Of a stretch of DNA of 64,000 nt, positions 34,906 to 45,822 are shown piece by piece. The translations under genes were made by a program, and so were the position numbers. Under the pieces are notes generated by a model. It was not told where the DNA came from. It searched no databases and saw only the letters and a list, made by a program, of their open reading frames with translations. Positions within the stretch are counted from its first letter, which is position 1. Each line of letters starts with the position of its first letter. Source of the DNA: Okapia johnstoni (lineage: Eukaryota > Chordata > Mammalia > Artiodactyla > Giraffidae); NCBI GenBank assembly GCA_024291935.2, contig CM044307.1, positions 97,655,461 to 97,719,460 of the forward strand, written 5' to 3'.

Positions 34906-35209
34906 TACACTTTTAAAGTACAGTTTGCATTTAGAAATTATGTGATAGCTTATGGTGAAACAGCTTGACTCCTAAGCATGGTGTCTGGAACTATCACGAT
35001 GGGGAAAGGAAATGCTGGATCACATAGAAACCTGCCCTTGGTTTGTTTCAGAGCACTTCTTTGCTGATTTCTATTGATACAACACTTACTGAAAACCTAC
35101 TATATGACAGCAAGCATTGCTCTGGGTGCTTGATAATTAATTAGTTAATTACACATGCACATTTATACACACATATATACATATATGTGAATAAATAAGT
35201 ATCTATCCA
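34906..35209. other. Unassigned stretch with (AC/AT) run
   Basis: Contains an acacatatatacatatatg run at about 35168-35190. No gene. Confidence 0.4.
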
Positions 35210-36030
35210 TTTGTTTAAAATTAAAATTCTTTGTTTTGACACAATTTCAGATCTTTGCTGCAATAACTGAATAAAGAGTTGCTACATATCCTTTACCCAG
35301 ATTCCTCAAACATTAACATTTTATTATTTTCTCTTTGAGACTTTGTCATAATGTTCCATTATACTTAAATACTTCAGCATAAATTTCCTAAAAACAAGAA
35401 CATTCTTTTATATAATCATAGGGCAGTGATTAAAATCAGGAAGGTAGCATTGACACAAAAGTACTGTGTACTGGGACTCTCCTGGTGGTCCAGTGGTTAA
35501 GACTTTGCCTTCCAATGCAGGGAGTGCCTGGTTCGATCCCTGGTCGAGGAGCTAAGATTCCACATGCCTTGTGGCCAAAAAACCAAAAACATAAAACAGA
35601 AACAATATCGTAACAAATTCAATAAAGTTTTGAAAAAAAAAAGTACTGTGTACTATACAGATCATATTCAAATTTTGCCAGTTGTTCCAATAGCAACATA
35701 TGTTGTCTGCTATAGCAACATAAGATTCTGGGTCATATATATCATTCAATTTTTATTTAATTCAGAATAATTCCTCCCTCTTCCTTTGTCTTTCATGACA
35801 GTGACATTTTTAAGGAGTACAGGCCATATATTTTGGAGAATGTCCCTCACTTTGGGTTTGTCAGAAGTTTCTGCTTAATGATTAGATTCAGGATATGATT
35901 TTGGTAGGAATATCACAGAAGCGACATTGGCTTCTTCTCAGTGCATCCTCTCAGGAGACACATAATGCCAATTTATCCCATGTTCCCATTTTTAAAGTAC
36001 TTAACATTGAGGATTTGTGACAGGACACAG
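35210..36030 (-). mobile_element. Probable L1 3' UTR, antisense
   Basis: Old L1-like order: aaattttgccagttgttcca, ctttgtctttcatgacagtg, taaggagtacaggccatata, tgtccctcactttgggtttg, gattagattcaggatatgat. It is interrupted by a CHR SINE. Confidence 0.55.
35473..35638 (+). mobile_element. CHR-type tRNA SINE
   Basis: Short artiodactyl SINE: gggactctcctggtggtcca, then ggttcgatccctggtcgagg, then aagattccacatgcc and an A-rich tail. The flanks aaaagtactgtgtact at 35457-35472 and 35639-35654 are an exact 16-bp target-site duplication. Confidence 0.93.
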
Positions 36031-36429
36031 AGAAATAATTCTGGTATAGTGTGACCATCACGGTAAGTCAGATGTACATGTGTGTAGACATATTTATTCA
36101 CTCTTCATATTTTCCTGGCTTACCATTTTGCTCCAGCCATTTCTGCTGGAGCCACCTATGCTCTGCCATGGTCTGTGTCAAATGCTTGGGGAATCTCTTG
36201 CTACTGCAGTAGGAATTCTCTGCCACCACCACCTGGGATGCCTACAGAAGCCCAACCAGCTATTTTAGCACAGGCACAGAGTGGGAAGTGGAAGGAGTTG
36301 ACACTGAACGGTAGAGACAGAGAATCACTCATCAACTCCTCCATGTCAGACAGTTCTGACAATTCCGAGGGACAATTTACACAGTTCTCCAAAGGCTCTC
36401 ATCAGGACAAAGCTCGAGGTACCCTGAGT
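36031..36429. other. Unassigned intergenic DNA
   Basis: No gene. A 119-codon open frame (36175-36534) here has no recognised domain and is probably chance. Confidence 0.35.
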
Positions 36430-36723
36430 GATGACCAGCTCAAAACCTATGCTTGTAGAGAACAGAAGGACACAGAGCCTGGGAGTAGGGTGGGGGGAAG
36501 GAGAGGGTGGGATGAACTGAGAGAGTGGCACTGACATACATACAGTGCCATGTGTAAAATAGATATCAAGTGGGGAGCTGCTGTATAGGACAAGGAGCTC
36601 AGTTCGGTGCTCTGTGATGACCTAGAGGGGTGGAATGGGGGTGTGGGAGGGAGGCTCAAGAGGAAGGGAATATATGTATACTTACAGTTGATTCACATTG
36701 TTGTACAACAGAAACTAATACAA

Positions 36724-37613
36724 CTCATGGAATTTTCCAGGCAAGAATACTGGAGTGAGTTGACATTCCCTTCTCCCAGGGATCTTCCTAATCCAGGGAT
36801 CAGTTCCAGTTCAGTCGCTCAGTCGTGTCTGACTCTTTGTGACCCCAGGAACTGCAGCACGCCAGGCCTCCCTGTCCATCACCAACTCCTGGAGTTTACC
36901 CAAACTCATGTCCATTGAGTCGGTGATACCGACTCATCCTCTGTCTCATCCTCCATCGTCCTCTTCTCCTCCTGCCCTCAATCCTTCCCAGCATCAGGGT
37001 CTTTTCAAATGAGTCGGTTCTTCTCATCAGGTGGCCAAAGTATTGGAATTTCAGCGTCAACATCAGTCCTTCCAATGAACACCCAGGACTGATCTCCTTT
37101 AGGGTGGACTAGTTGGATCTCCTTGCAGTCCAAAGAACTCTCAAGAGTCTTCTCCAACACCATAGTTCAAGAGCATCAATTCTTCTGCACTCAGCTTTCT
37201 TTATAATCCAACTCTCACATCCATACATGACCACTGAAAAAACCAGAGCCTTGACTAGACGGACCTTTGTTGACAAACTAATGTCTCTGCTTCTTAATAT
37301 GCTGTCTAGGTTGGTCATAACTTTCCTTCAAAAGAGTAAGCGTCTTTTAATTTCATGGCTGCAATCATCATCTGCAGTGATTTTGGAGCCCAGAAATATA
37401 AAGTCTGCCACTGTTTCCACTGTTTCTCCGTCTATTTGCCAGGAAGTGATGGGACCGGATGCCATGATCTTAGTTTTCTGAATGTTGAGCTTTAAGCCAA
37501 CTTTTTCACTCTCCTCTTTCACTTTCATCAAGAGGCTCTGATCAAACAGCATCTATTTTGTCTCCTGCACTGGCAGGTGAATTCTTTACCAACTGTACTA
37601 CCAGGGAAGCCCC
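36724..37613 (-). mobile_element. Bov-tA SINE split by BovB
   Basis: The left part (36724-36802) ends aatccagggatca. The right part (37540-37613) continues to the tRNA-like head and ends ccagggaagcccc. It lies in the L1 tail between acaac and attgtaaagc. Confidence 0.88.
36803..37539 (-). mobile_element. BovB LINE inside Bov-tA
   Basis: Antisense copy from the tail to just past the motif KLNIQKTKIMASGP. The flanks gatca (36798-36802 and 37540-37544) may be a short target-site duplication. No intact frame. Confidence 0.92.
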
Positions 37614-37655
37614 ATTGTAAAGCAACTATACTCCAATTGAAAAAAAAAAAATTAA

Positions 37656-38145
37656 AAAGACAGTGAATACACAAAAAACTAACCAACCTACCAACCAAAC
37701 AAACACATATGCGTGCATTGACTTTCTTTTCTTCTATTTACAATTTTAATCCACACTTACACTCTGGTCCCCTAGGATTACTCCCAAAGTAAACTAACTG
37801 CATCTAAATCTTTGTCTCAGACTCTACCCTTTTGAGGGAACCCAAGAAAGACATCTGATCTCAAGAGTAGACCTAGAAAGCAGGCACCCATTAAAGGATT
37901 CTGGACCTGACTCCTTCACCAGTCAGACACCCGCACTTTTGGTGAAAAGTGTGGGTGGTGATAACCCTTGGCCTGAATCAGCATCACTAAGACTTTCACT
38001 GGTAGAGGACTGTGATGAATTACATGTAGAAAGTCAAGCATTTGTTTATGAACTAAGGATGGCCCTTGAACAGTTTGAAGACAATAGCAGTTACAAGACC
38101 TGTAGATTGACTTATTTTTGTTAAGGACTCATGAAGACTTTCTTC
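37656..38145. other. Unassigned intergenic DNA
   Basis: Nothing recognised. The start (37660-37700) is an A-rich low-complexity tail. Confidence 0.4.
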
Positions 38146-38320
38146 CCAGGTGGCACAGTGGTAAAGAATCTGCCTGCCAGTGCAAGAGACTCAAGAGTCA
38201 TGGGTTTGATCCCTGGGTTGGAAAGATCCCCTGGAGAAGGAAATGGCAACCAGCTCCAGTATTCTTGCCTGGGAAAGTCCATGGACAGAGGAGCCTAGCG
38301 GGCTACATGAGCACGCATGC
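38146..38320 (+). mobile_element. Bov-tA SINE
   Basis: Starts ttcccaggtggcacagtggt. It has a short extra repeat in the head (gagactcaagagtcatg). It ends after cctagcgggctacat, without the usual gtcggaca end. Confidence 0.88.
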
Positions 38321-39483
38321 ATGACAGGGCATGAAGTCTTAAAGGAAGGATAGACTCATGTTACCAACACTTAACTCCAGGCAGGCTATGAAAATCAGAA
38401 AGCCTCCAAGGCAGTACTTAAAGGGATACTTATTTTTTGTATCCACAAAGCAAACTGTGCTGATAATCAGATCCAGGGCTGAGTTGGAAGGTCACAGAGC
38501 TACACAGAAGACTGAATATACTGTCTTGATAAGTCTTCTATGCTAAAGGCAGGGCCCTAGAAGGGGAAAAAGTAGAATCCTGAGACTTCCAACAGTAGCA
38601 TTTAGGCGAACAAGCCTGAGAAATTGTCAAAACGTCTTGTGAAATCTGTGTTGGTAAAAGTAGCTTCCTCTGCTTTGCTTAAGAATAGCCTCCCTTTTCT
38701 GGAGACCCTCCAATAAACCTGTATGAAGCAACAGACACAGAAAAAAAGACCTGTAAGACCTGGTTAACATTTATTTACCTGAAGGAACGGAGGAGTGAAT
38801 ACTGAAAGTGCCACACCAGGGAAGGCAAAGAAGGACAGCAGAGAATTCACCGACATTGAAAACCATCTGGAGTTTCATGACATGGCAGGAGACATGAGCT
38901 AACTCTAATATATTGCTAGGATGCCTCCTTAGACCTTGGATAGGGTGAAGACCTATAGAAAATGAAGGATAGACTCTAGAAGTGCCTTGACTGCCTTGAG
39001 GGAGGTGTCCAAATGCTCAGAGAGGTTAGAGTGTAAGAAAAAAAATTATAATATTAAACCTGAGAACTCACCATCTGACTGTGTTTTTTGTAAGAGCCCA
39101 GTGGATGCATTCATCTCTAAGGCAGTAAGAAAGTCAGTGGTGAGGGTACCATTGACATCTCCAAGAAGCTCAGTAGTAGTTATCCATTATAGGTGACAGT
39201 GAAGAGATGCTGCTATGGGACTGTGTTCCTTAACATTATCTGGATTGATAGGAATCCAAAACAGTGGAAGCCAGATGGTAGCACTTACGGAAGGAAAGTG
39301 GACGTAATTGTGATAATGGGCTGCAAGGCCAGAATGACAACCAGAATATCTTCACCCACAGAGCTCCGTAATAATGACTAATAGACCAGAGTGAGTCTCA
39401 AAGCAAGTTAAATGAGCATCCACTAGGGTGTTACTTGATCTGTATGTATAATCACAAAAAAAGTCAATAGCTGGTTAACATTT
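38321..39483. other. Unassigned, possibly very old retroviral or LINE remnant
   Basis: No gene. 38820-39420 has blocks that could come from an old ERV internal region, but no protein motif is readable. I cannot support a call. Confidence 0.25.
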
Positions 39484-39576
39484 CCTACTGTAGGGGATCT
39501 TCCCAGCCCAGGAATGGAACCTGAGTCTCCTGCATTGGCAGGCAGATTCTCTACTGCTGAGCTGCCAAGGAAGCCC
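39484..39576 (-). mobile_element. Bov-tA SINE, head half only
   Basis: Antisense head part: aggggatcttcccagcccag to tgccaaggaagccc. Confidence 0.85.
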
Positions 39577-40005
39577 ATATACTTACTGAGAATTATTTTA
39601 ATTTTATTTTAACTTAGGATAAACTAGATGACTTCTCAAAGTCCTTTAAAGGTTAAAGTTATTAGTCAAGAACTAGAATCATCATTTATCACAATCAGGG
39701 TTTTTTTTTTTTTTCAACCTAGGATCCATGAACTATGCTGAGAAAGTCCTGAACTCTCTAATATTTATGCAAAATTGTGTGTATGTATGTTTGGAAATCT
39801 GTAGTTCCCACTGTCTTTTCATAATGGACTAATCTAACAGCAAGTATCCCAAAAGTTGAATTTGAGATCAATCTCAGGGGATGAAATTAGGAAAAAAGGC
39901 TTGCAATGAATGAGGTAACCAATCAGAAAGAACCCAAACTTACCAATGAGGGGTAGAGGTGTCAGGGAACTCTCAGTTTCAGAAATTTGAGAACAGTCTC
40001 TAGAA

Positions 40006-40184
40006 CAGTGGTTCCCAATCTTTTTGGCACCAGTGTCCAGTTTCATGGTAGACAATTTTTCCTCCAACTGGGGTAGGGGTGATGATTCAAGCATATTACA
40101 TTTATTGTGCACTTTACTTCTGTTGTTGTTACATCAGCTCCACCTCAGATCATCAGGCATTAGATTAGAGATTGGGGACCCCTG
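40006..40184. mobile_element. hAT-Charlie (MER1-type) non-autonomous element
   Basis: Left end cagtggttcccaatcttttt, right end gattggggacccctg. The inner block tccagtttcatggtagacaa matches the MER1 group. The flanks ctctagaa (39998-40005) and ctctagag (40185-40192) are an 8-bp target-site duplication with one mismatch, as expected for hAT. No transposase. Confidence 0.8.
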
Positions 40185-40192
40185 CTCTAGAG

Positions 40193-41143
40193 TACGTGAT
40201 TATATTAGCAGATCAAAAGCTGAGTGAGAATGGAGGAAAACTTTCAGCTGTGGGGGATTTTTGAAATGTCCAGATGGTCAGTTAAAACTGCACTACAGAT
40301 TTTCTCCCTTAATACCTGTTAAAAAAAAAAAAAGGTCTAGAAAATTCACTAATTTAGCAATCAAAAAATGAAAGTGGCATATCCTAAAGTTAAAAAAAAA
40401 AGAGAGGGAGAGAGAAATAAAAAATAGACAGGGACACAAAGGAGCATAATATTCTAAAACAGAGCAGAGAAGAATGAATGAGTTTACTTCTTAACTGTGC
40501 CCTTCCATTCACCTACCTAACTCAAGCTATACTGATAAAGATAGCAAATATCTGAAATTCACACTAATTGGAAGAGAAACCAACCTAGTTTGGTTGTGTG
40601 TTTCATTTTGTCACTGTACATTACTAGAAATAGCTCCAAGAAAGTGGCGAGGTAGAGAAAGTGAACCATGGAGCTGAGGTTTACAATGAAAGTGAAAGTT
40701 CCAGGGCTTTCACTAAGATGGGGAGACAATCTGAAGTCTCAGAGCATTTCCTTATGGGAAAGAGATAAGAGATATGAGCTAGAATAAACTTTCAGCAAAG
40801 TGAACATAACCCAGGTTTTCTCACGCAGGCTGTATCTTGCCTCAACAGGGCTTTTGTCTCCACCACCATTTCCTCAAGGAAAGGAAAAGTAAACAGAAGA
40901 AGAAATACTCTGTCCTCAAACAGAAACTAAGAGTAGAAATGAAACTGGACTCAGATATGTAGGAAAGAAAGTAAGGATGACAGAAACAGGATTCAAACCC
41001 AGGTGGTCTGACTAGCCTGGGAAATCTGGATAGAAGAATGTTTCCTAAATAATATAAATCAGTGAACCAACTTTAGTTCAATTTCCAACTCTCAGTTAGA
41101 TTCTTAGGTATAAATAAGTCAATGAGAGAGGAGCCCCTGGTTG
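40193..41143. other. Unassigned intergenic DNA
   Basis: A-runs at 40320-40334 and 40391-40400. No gene and no confident repeat. Confidence 0.4.
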
Positions 41144-41158
41144 CTGACCTAATACCTT

Positions 41159-41390
41159 GCAAGCGTGCATGCATGTGTGCTAAGTTGTTTCAGTTGTGTC
41201 CGACTCTTTGGTGACCCTATGGACTGGAGCCTGCCAAGCTCCTCTGTCCACGGGATTCTCCAGGCAAGAATACTGGAGTGGGTTACCATGCCCTCCTCCA
41301 AAGGCTCTTTGCTATCCAGGGATCGAACCCGCATCTCCTGCGGCTCCTGCGTTACAGGCGGATTCTTTACCGCTGAGCCACCCTGGAAGC
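41159..41390 (-). mobile_element. Bov-tA SINE
   Basis: Antisense copy with a 15-bp target-site duplication ctgacctaatacctt/ctgatctgatacctt (41144-41158, 41391-41405; two mismatches). Confidence 0.93.
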
Positions 41391-41567
41391 CTGATCTGAT
41401 ACCTTAGGGGACATAAACTAGTCAGGATATATCCCTGCAGCGATGGACCAGGAGCTTGGGGAAGAGGTCAGGGGCAGCACTGCCAGGGAGCATTATGAAA
41501 GCAGCCCGGTCACAGTCTAGGCCTCTAAGTTACCACACATCCAGACTGTCCTTATGAAAGTCCTCAT

Positions 41568-41784
41568 ATGTGTGTGTTTGTGTTAGTTGTTCAGTTGTGT
41601 CTGACTTTTTGGGACCCCATGGACTGTAGCCCACCAGGCTCCTCTGTCCATGGAATTTCCCAGGCAAGAATACTGGAGTGGGTTGTCATTTCCTCCTCCA
41701 GGGGATCTTCTAGATCCAGGGATCGAACTCACATCTCCTATGTTGCAGGCAGATTCTTTACCGAACGAGCCACCAGGGAAGCCC
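41568..41784 (-). mobile_element. Bov-tA SINE
   Basis: Antisense full-length copy with a short (TG) run at its left end (41569-41584) and head end ccaccagggaagccct. Confidence 0.92.
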
Positions 41785-41829
41785 TCTTATAAGTTTACTC
41801 TTTTAATATCCTCCTGAGCAGGAAACCTG

Positions 41830-42325
41830 GCAGGGGTCCAGCATAGTGAATCAGAACACCATTAGCACTGAGGTAAACTGGGACCTGGGACTCTCTACCA
41901 GACTGCTTGCATTTGTACCTGGACAAGTCTCCTGGAGCAGCACAATACAGAGAAACTATAAGGGACTAAAATTAATTACATGTGCAGCTAGGGCAATTGT
42001 CAAAAATAAGACACAAACAGGCCATAAACCAATTGCCATTTTGATGATGTGGGGAGCAGAGTATTTCGTATAATCCCTACACACAGTACCACCAAGGGGG
42101 CGAGCAGGCCACCTAAATCCCCCGTCCCCCAGCCCATCTCACCCATCAGCCCAACACTTAATCCATTTAAGGAACCAGCCTGACTTCCCAGGAGAGCAAG
42201 CAAGGGCACTTGTTACTTGAATTCACTTCCTCCTGCTGTGGGTCCCAATAAAGCTTTGCCTGAAGCCTGGCCTCTTATCAATTTCTATTGATTAAAGGGT
42301 CCAAGGACTCTGGTCAGTAACCGCA
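41830..42325 (+). mobile_element. Candidate solo LTR, sense
   Basis: A block with a G-rich strand change, then cccaataaagctttgcctga (poly(A) signal at about 42249-42254), then a short region ending ggtcagtaaccgcacc. The order fits U3, R and U5 of an ERV LTR. The boundaries are not fixed by a target-site duplication, and no viral genes are adjacent. Confidence 0.45.
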
Positions 42326-42359
42326 CCTCATCCCCAAGTTAAACACATGTCAAATTCCA

Positions 42360-43075
42360 CATACTTCCTTTAGTTCTCTAATTCCATCTTATCTACACCA
42401 ATGGGACAAGATGAAAACTGAATTGTAGCGAAAATTATTTCTGTCCATGTTAAAATGTGTCTGAAAGCAGTTTGGAGCACCAAAAGCAGAACCCTAATTC
42501 TGTTTAATTCTGCATAATGGGTGTAGGAGTCAAAACCAAACTTCTTGGTTTGGGCTAGGACCAAAAGAATGAAAATCAGCTCAGACCAAAATGAGAAAAA
42601 GCAACTGTGCTGGGAGAACAGACGCTGATAAAATCAGCCACAAAGTTAACAGAGATGCTATTTTTTCCCCCAGCCATGCAGCGTCTGTAAAATGCCATAT
42701 TCACTCTGCTCTGAGCGGTACTTCTCTCTTGCCAATGATACCTAGACACACTTTGCTTTTTTCCTTTATTACTAGGCTACCCAATTACTGAACCGCCCTC
42801 TCCCACTGACAGCATCCAATCCCCGGTTACCCCTCTTTTCCAAATCCCGCCTCAGAAACAGCGTCCAATCCAGAACCGATCCCCGCTCACCCAGACCCTA
42901 CAGACCTCCTCTGGCGGGAACCTAAACCTTACAGAAGATGCTTTCTCCTACCTTTCTGAGCGGTATCCAAGCTTCCTCTGGAGTGCCCTCCCTCCTGATT
43001 ACAAATAAATCTGATACTGTCGGATTGCAGGCTTCTTCCTGATTTGGCTTTAACACGAGACAGGTTAGTATCAGG
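42360..43075 (+). mobile_element. Candidate older LTR upstream of CpG island
   Basis: Contains ctgcataatgggtgtaggag, a C-rich promoter-like block (42780-42900) and a poly(A)-type signal in ttacaaataaatctgatact (43000-43020). It ends in cacgagaca at about 43063. It may be one LTR or two old fragments. Diverged; edges uncertain. Confidence 0.35.
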
Positions 43076-43479
43076 GTCCCTACGAAATAATGCTTCTTGC
43101 TAAATCGTTCTCTGAGCAGTTTAGATTTTCGATTTTTAATAGCTAATAAATAAATAATTACTTTCTATAACAGTGCCATCAGCACATTTCTAAAACCCAA
43201 TCCCCGCTACCCGCCATGGAGCCCTAATATCCGTTTTAAAATGTCTTTAATCATTTTCTCTGGTTCGCATTTCGGCGAATTCAGTTTAAATAACTTCAGT
43301 TCTGAATTCCTGGATTACATTAAAATGTAGCAGATGGGGGCGTGCGGGTTTTGAGGGCGTTCATTTTAAACGTGGTTATTCTTAATTCAAGACCAGTGAG
43401 GGCAGTGTGGGTTATTTTAAAAAGGCTTCTTCAGGAAGAAATCCCAAGCTTTATCCGTGTTTTCCGGGGTGTCCCCCCG
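43076..43479. other. Single-copy promoter-flanking DNA
   Basis: No repeat recognised. GC content rises to the right toward the CpG island. Confidence 0.5.
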
Positions 43480-44101
43480 GAGGCATACACTGCGGGACGA
43501 TCTTTTTGAGGGCGGAGGAAGGGGTGCGTCTTTCTTTTTCCAGGAGCGATGCACATCTGGATTCATGCCTGAGCGTCCCAAAGCTAGCACCTGGAGCAGG
43601 TGATGGCTCCACCCCAGGTCGCTAAGGACGGGTCCCGGGGGTCTCGGATCGGGACAGTGGGATTTGCTGGCGTGGGCTGTCCCCACTGCCAGGGATCCCG
43701 AGTCCCAGCTGCGCGGCCCCGGAGCCCTGCCCCTGTGGCTGCGCCGCCGCAAGGCTTCCCACGCGAAGGACCGGGTCACCGGCTCGCGGGGTGGCCGAAT
43801 CCCCGAGGCAGCCGGAGGCTCACAGCGCCCGAGGCCAGGGCCCGCCCCCGCGCGGCGACGCCCACGCCCGCAGCTTCAGGCCCGCCGGCCCCGGCGCAGT
43901 GCAGCAGAGCGCGCTCCCGCCACGCGCGCACGCGCGCAGGGACCCGCGCGCCCCGAGAGGGAGGGGGCGGAGGGGGCGGCACGGGGGGGGGAGGGGAGGA
44001 GGAGGCGGCGACCGCGTCGCCTCCGGCGGGGCTCGCGCTCGCCCTCGCGCTCGCCCTCCGCCTCGCCCGCGCCCCGCGAGGGTGAAACGCTTTCTCCCGG
44101 C

Positions 44102-44194
44102 ATGCAGCGGGAGGAGGGATTTAACACCAAGATGGCGGACGGCCCGGATGAGTACGAGAGCGAAGCGGGCTGCGTGCCCCTTCTCCATCCAGAG
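44102..44194 (+). CDS. ZDHHC17: Palmitoyltransferase ZDHHC17 (HIP14), coding exon 1
   Basis: ZDHHC17 is a Golgi and vesicle membrane S-acyltransferase with an N-terminal ankyrin-repeat domain and a DHHC catalytic core. It palmitoylates neuronal proteins and binds huntingtin. Only the first 31 codons are here. They start MQREEGFNTKMADGPDEY and end LLHPE, matching the N-terminus of mammalian ZDHHC17 as I remember it. The exon stops at a consensus donor (ccagag/gtgagg, GT at 44195) in phase 0. The ankyrin repeats, membrane segments and DHHC motif are encoded by exons beyond the window. A second in-frame ATG lies at codon 11 in a strong context (accaagatggcgg). The exon lies within the CpG island, with the 5' UTR directly upstream. 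Confidence is high for the gene and good for the start, because both ATGs are in the same frame. Confidence 0.93.
44127..44139 (+). promoter_or_regulatory. YY1-type site over second ATG
   Basis: ccaagatggcgga fits the YY1 core (AAGATGGCGG). YY1 sites just downstream of transcription starts, often overlapping an ATG, are common in CpG-island promoters. Binding is an inference. Confidence 0.55.
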
Positions 44195-45215
44195 GTGAGG
44201 AGCGGCTCCGAGCGCAGGCCTCGCCCCGCGGTGCCCCCGGCCCTCCGCCCCCGGACTCGCGGGCGGGCGGCTGCCTGCGTGTGCGGGGGAGTGGAACGTG
44301 CCGAAGTTGGGGAGGACGGGCCGGCAGATCCAGGCCCGAGCGGGCTGGGAGCGGATAACGGGGGAGGAGAGAGCGGGGCGGGCCCGGCCGGGGCGGGCTC
44401 TGGGACGCCGTCCCTGGCTGTGCCTGGAGGACGGAGGTGGAGATGTTGACGGGTCTCCTGTGTCGGCTGCTCGCCGGTACTGTGGACACGGGGGCCTGGT
44501 ACTGCTTGGAACCGCACCGTGGGCTCCTAGTCCTGCTCAAGCCTCCCCGCGGGGGTGGGGGGAGAAGGAAGCGCGTCTGGTCTTGATTTCTTCACTTTCC
44601 CTTCACCAGAGTGAACGACCGTATCTGTTCTCCCCGTTTGGCTCTCTGGAGGTGTGTAGGGTACCAACACAGTTTTTTGGCCAAAGTGATGCCCTTCCTG
44701 TTATGCCATAGGTAGCACCTTCGGGCACCTTGTGTCGGATGTCCTTATTTTAGCGTTTATCCTTAAGCGATTAAAAAGAGAGGTCAAAACTTTTGGGAAT
44801 AGACCCACTCTCACGGTAGTTTGTCAAAGTATCTTGTTTTTTCGGGGGGCAGGAGCCAGAAGAGGACAGTGCAACACGTTTTCCCATCACATGAGTATCT
44901 TCCCTGTAAGTAAATACTGCTCCGCTCCAGGATCAGGAGCATTCTGTACGTGTTCACTTCTTAGTTTATAGCTGAGATAGTGCTCATTCAGGCCTGGAAG
45001 CGATTCTTGATGCATTCCGGTTTTAAGTGGTACACAGTGATGTGCAGAGGGCAGCAGCAAAGCTTCCTGAAAAACTCTTATAGTTTTTATGAGCTTAAGG
45101 GATGAAGACAGGCTCTGTGTTGTAGTAGGGTGAACAAACATGGAAGTCTCTACCAGGTTATCATGCATTAGAATGATTCTGTTTATTTCTGCAGTTGAGA
45201 TTATACCATGTTTAT

Positions 45216-45421
45216 TGTTTGTTGTTTAGGGGTTAATAACTGTTTTGCAACCCCTTGTACTGTGGACCGCCAGGCTCCTCTGACCATGGGATTCTCCAGG
45301 CAAGAATACTGGAGTGGGTTGCCATTCCCTTCTCAAGGGGATCTTCCCCACCCAGAGATCGGACCCACCTCTCCTGCATTGGCAGGTGGATTCTTTACCA
45401 CTGAGCCAGGAGGGAAGCCCA
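45216..45421 (-). mobile_element. Bov-tA SINE
   Basis: Antisense copy with a decayed 3' part (ttgtttaggggttaataact) and a well-kept body and head ending ccaggagggaagccc. Confidence 0.88.
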
Positions 45422-45822
45422 TAGCATGCTTGTATTACTTAGTAAAATATAAATACAAGCACTTACCCATGTTATATACTAATACTCGTCACCTTCTCAT
45501 TTGTCACTTTGACTTATCAAACACAGTGGGACAGTTCCTTAGGCGTATACCTGGGCCACTCTCAGTGAAAAGGCTACTCTGCATTTCTAACAAACAGAGC
45601 TGTACAATAAAACTAAACGTTCTTTTTTGACCAAATGGTAAAAAAAAAAATTCTCAGAATTGGCATAGGAGACATCTCTTAGTTCATGCTTCAAGGCCCT
45701 AAAACTATATCAAGAAATAGACGAAGTTTTCAGAAGATGCACTGAAAATGTTGCTGAGGAATATTTCTAATCACCTATTCCTGTGAATTAGACAAGGCTG
45801 TGGTCCATGTGATCAGATTGGT
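45422..45822. other. Intronic DNA, nothing recognised
   Basis: Unique-looking AT-rich sequence with an A-run at 45641-45650. Confidence 0.4.

Larger units (their letters stand above)
36430..37655 (+). mobile_element. Ruminant/artiodactyl L1 3' end, interrupted
   Basis: The G-rich L1 3' UTR (gtgggagggaggctcaagag, gttgtacaacagaaactaat) stops at 36723. It resumes at 37614 with attgtaaagcaactatactc and ends in an A-rich tail at about 37640-37655. The gap holds a Bov-tA that itself carries a BovB. Confidence 0.75.
43480..44480 (+). promoter_or_regulatory. ZDHHC17: CpG island and promoter of ZDHHC17
   Basis: About 1 kb of very high G+C with dense CpG, in sharp contrast to the AT-rich surroundings. 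Seen directly: GC-box motifs (gggggcggagggggcggc at about 43963-43980), an alternating cgcgcgcacgcgcgcagg block (43924-43941) that resembles an NRF1-type site, and tandem ctcgcgctcgccctcgcgct units at 44031-44060 just upstream of the start codon. No TATA box is evident, which fits a housekeeping CpG-island promoter with dispersed start sites. I infer that transcription starts somewhere in 43850-44080. The exact site cannot be read from sequence. Confidence 0.85.

Noticed and set aside
36175..36534. 119-codon open frame upstream of the L1 tail
   Set aside because: No recognised motif, no start or splice context, and it runs into L1 3' UTR. Probably chance.
38820..39420. Possible old endogenous retrovirus internal region
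   Set aside because: Some blocks looked familiar, but no readable protein motif or LTR pair supports it, so it is left unassigned.
43664..44449. 261-codon open frame through the CpG island
   Set aside because: It includes the ZDHHC17 exon 1 frame but extends over GC-rich DNA, where stop codons are rare. The real exon ends at the GT donor at 44195, and the part before 44102 is better explained as promoter and 5' UTR.
43820..44540. Long antisense frames across the CpG island (122-213 codons)
   Set aside because: Low-complexity Arg/Pro/Ala-rich translations from GC-rich DNA. No domain, no splice or start evidence.
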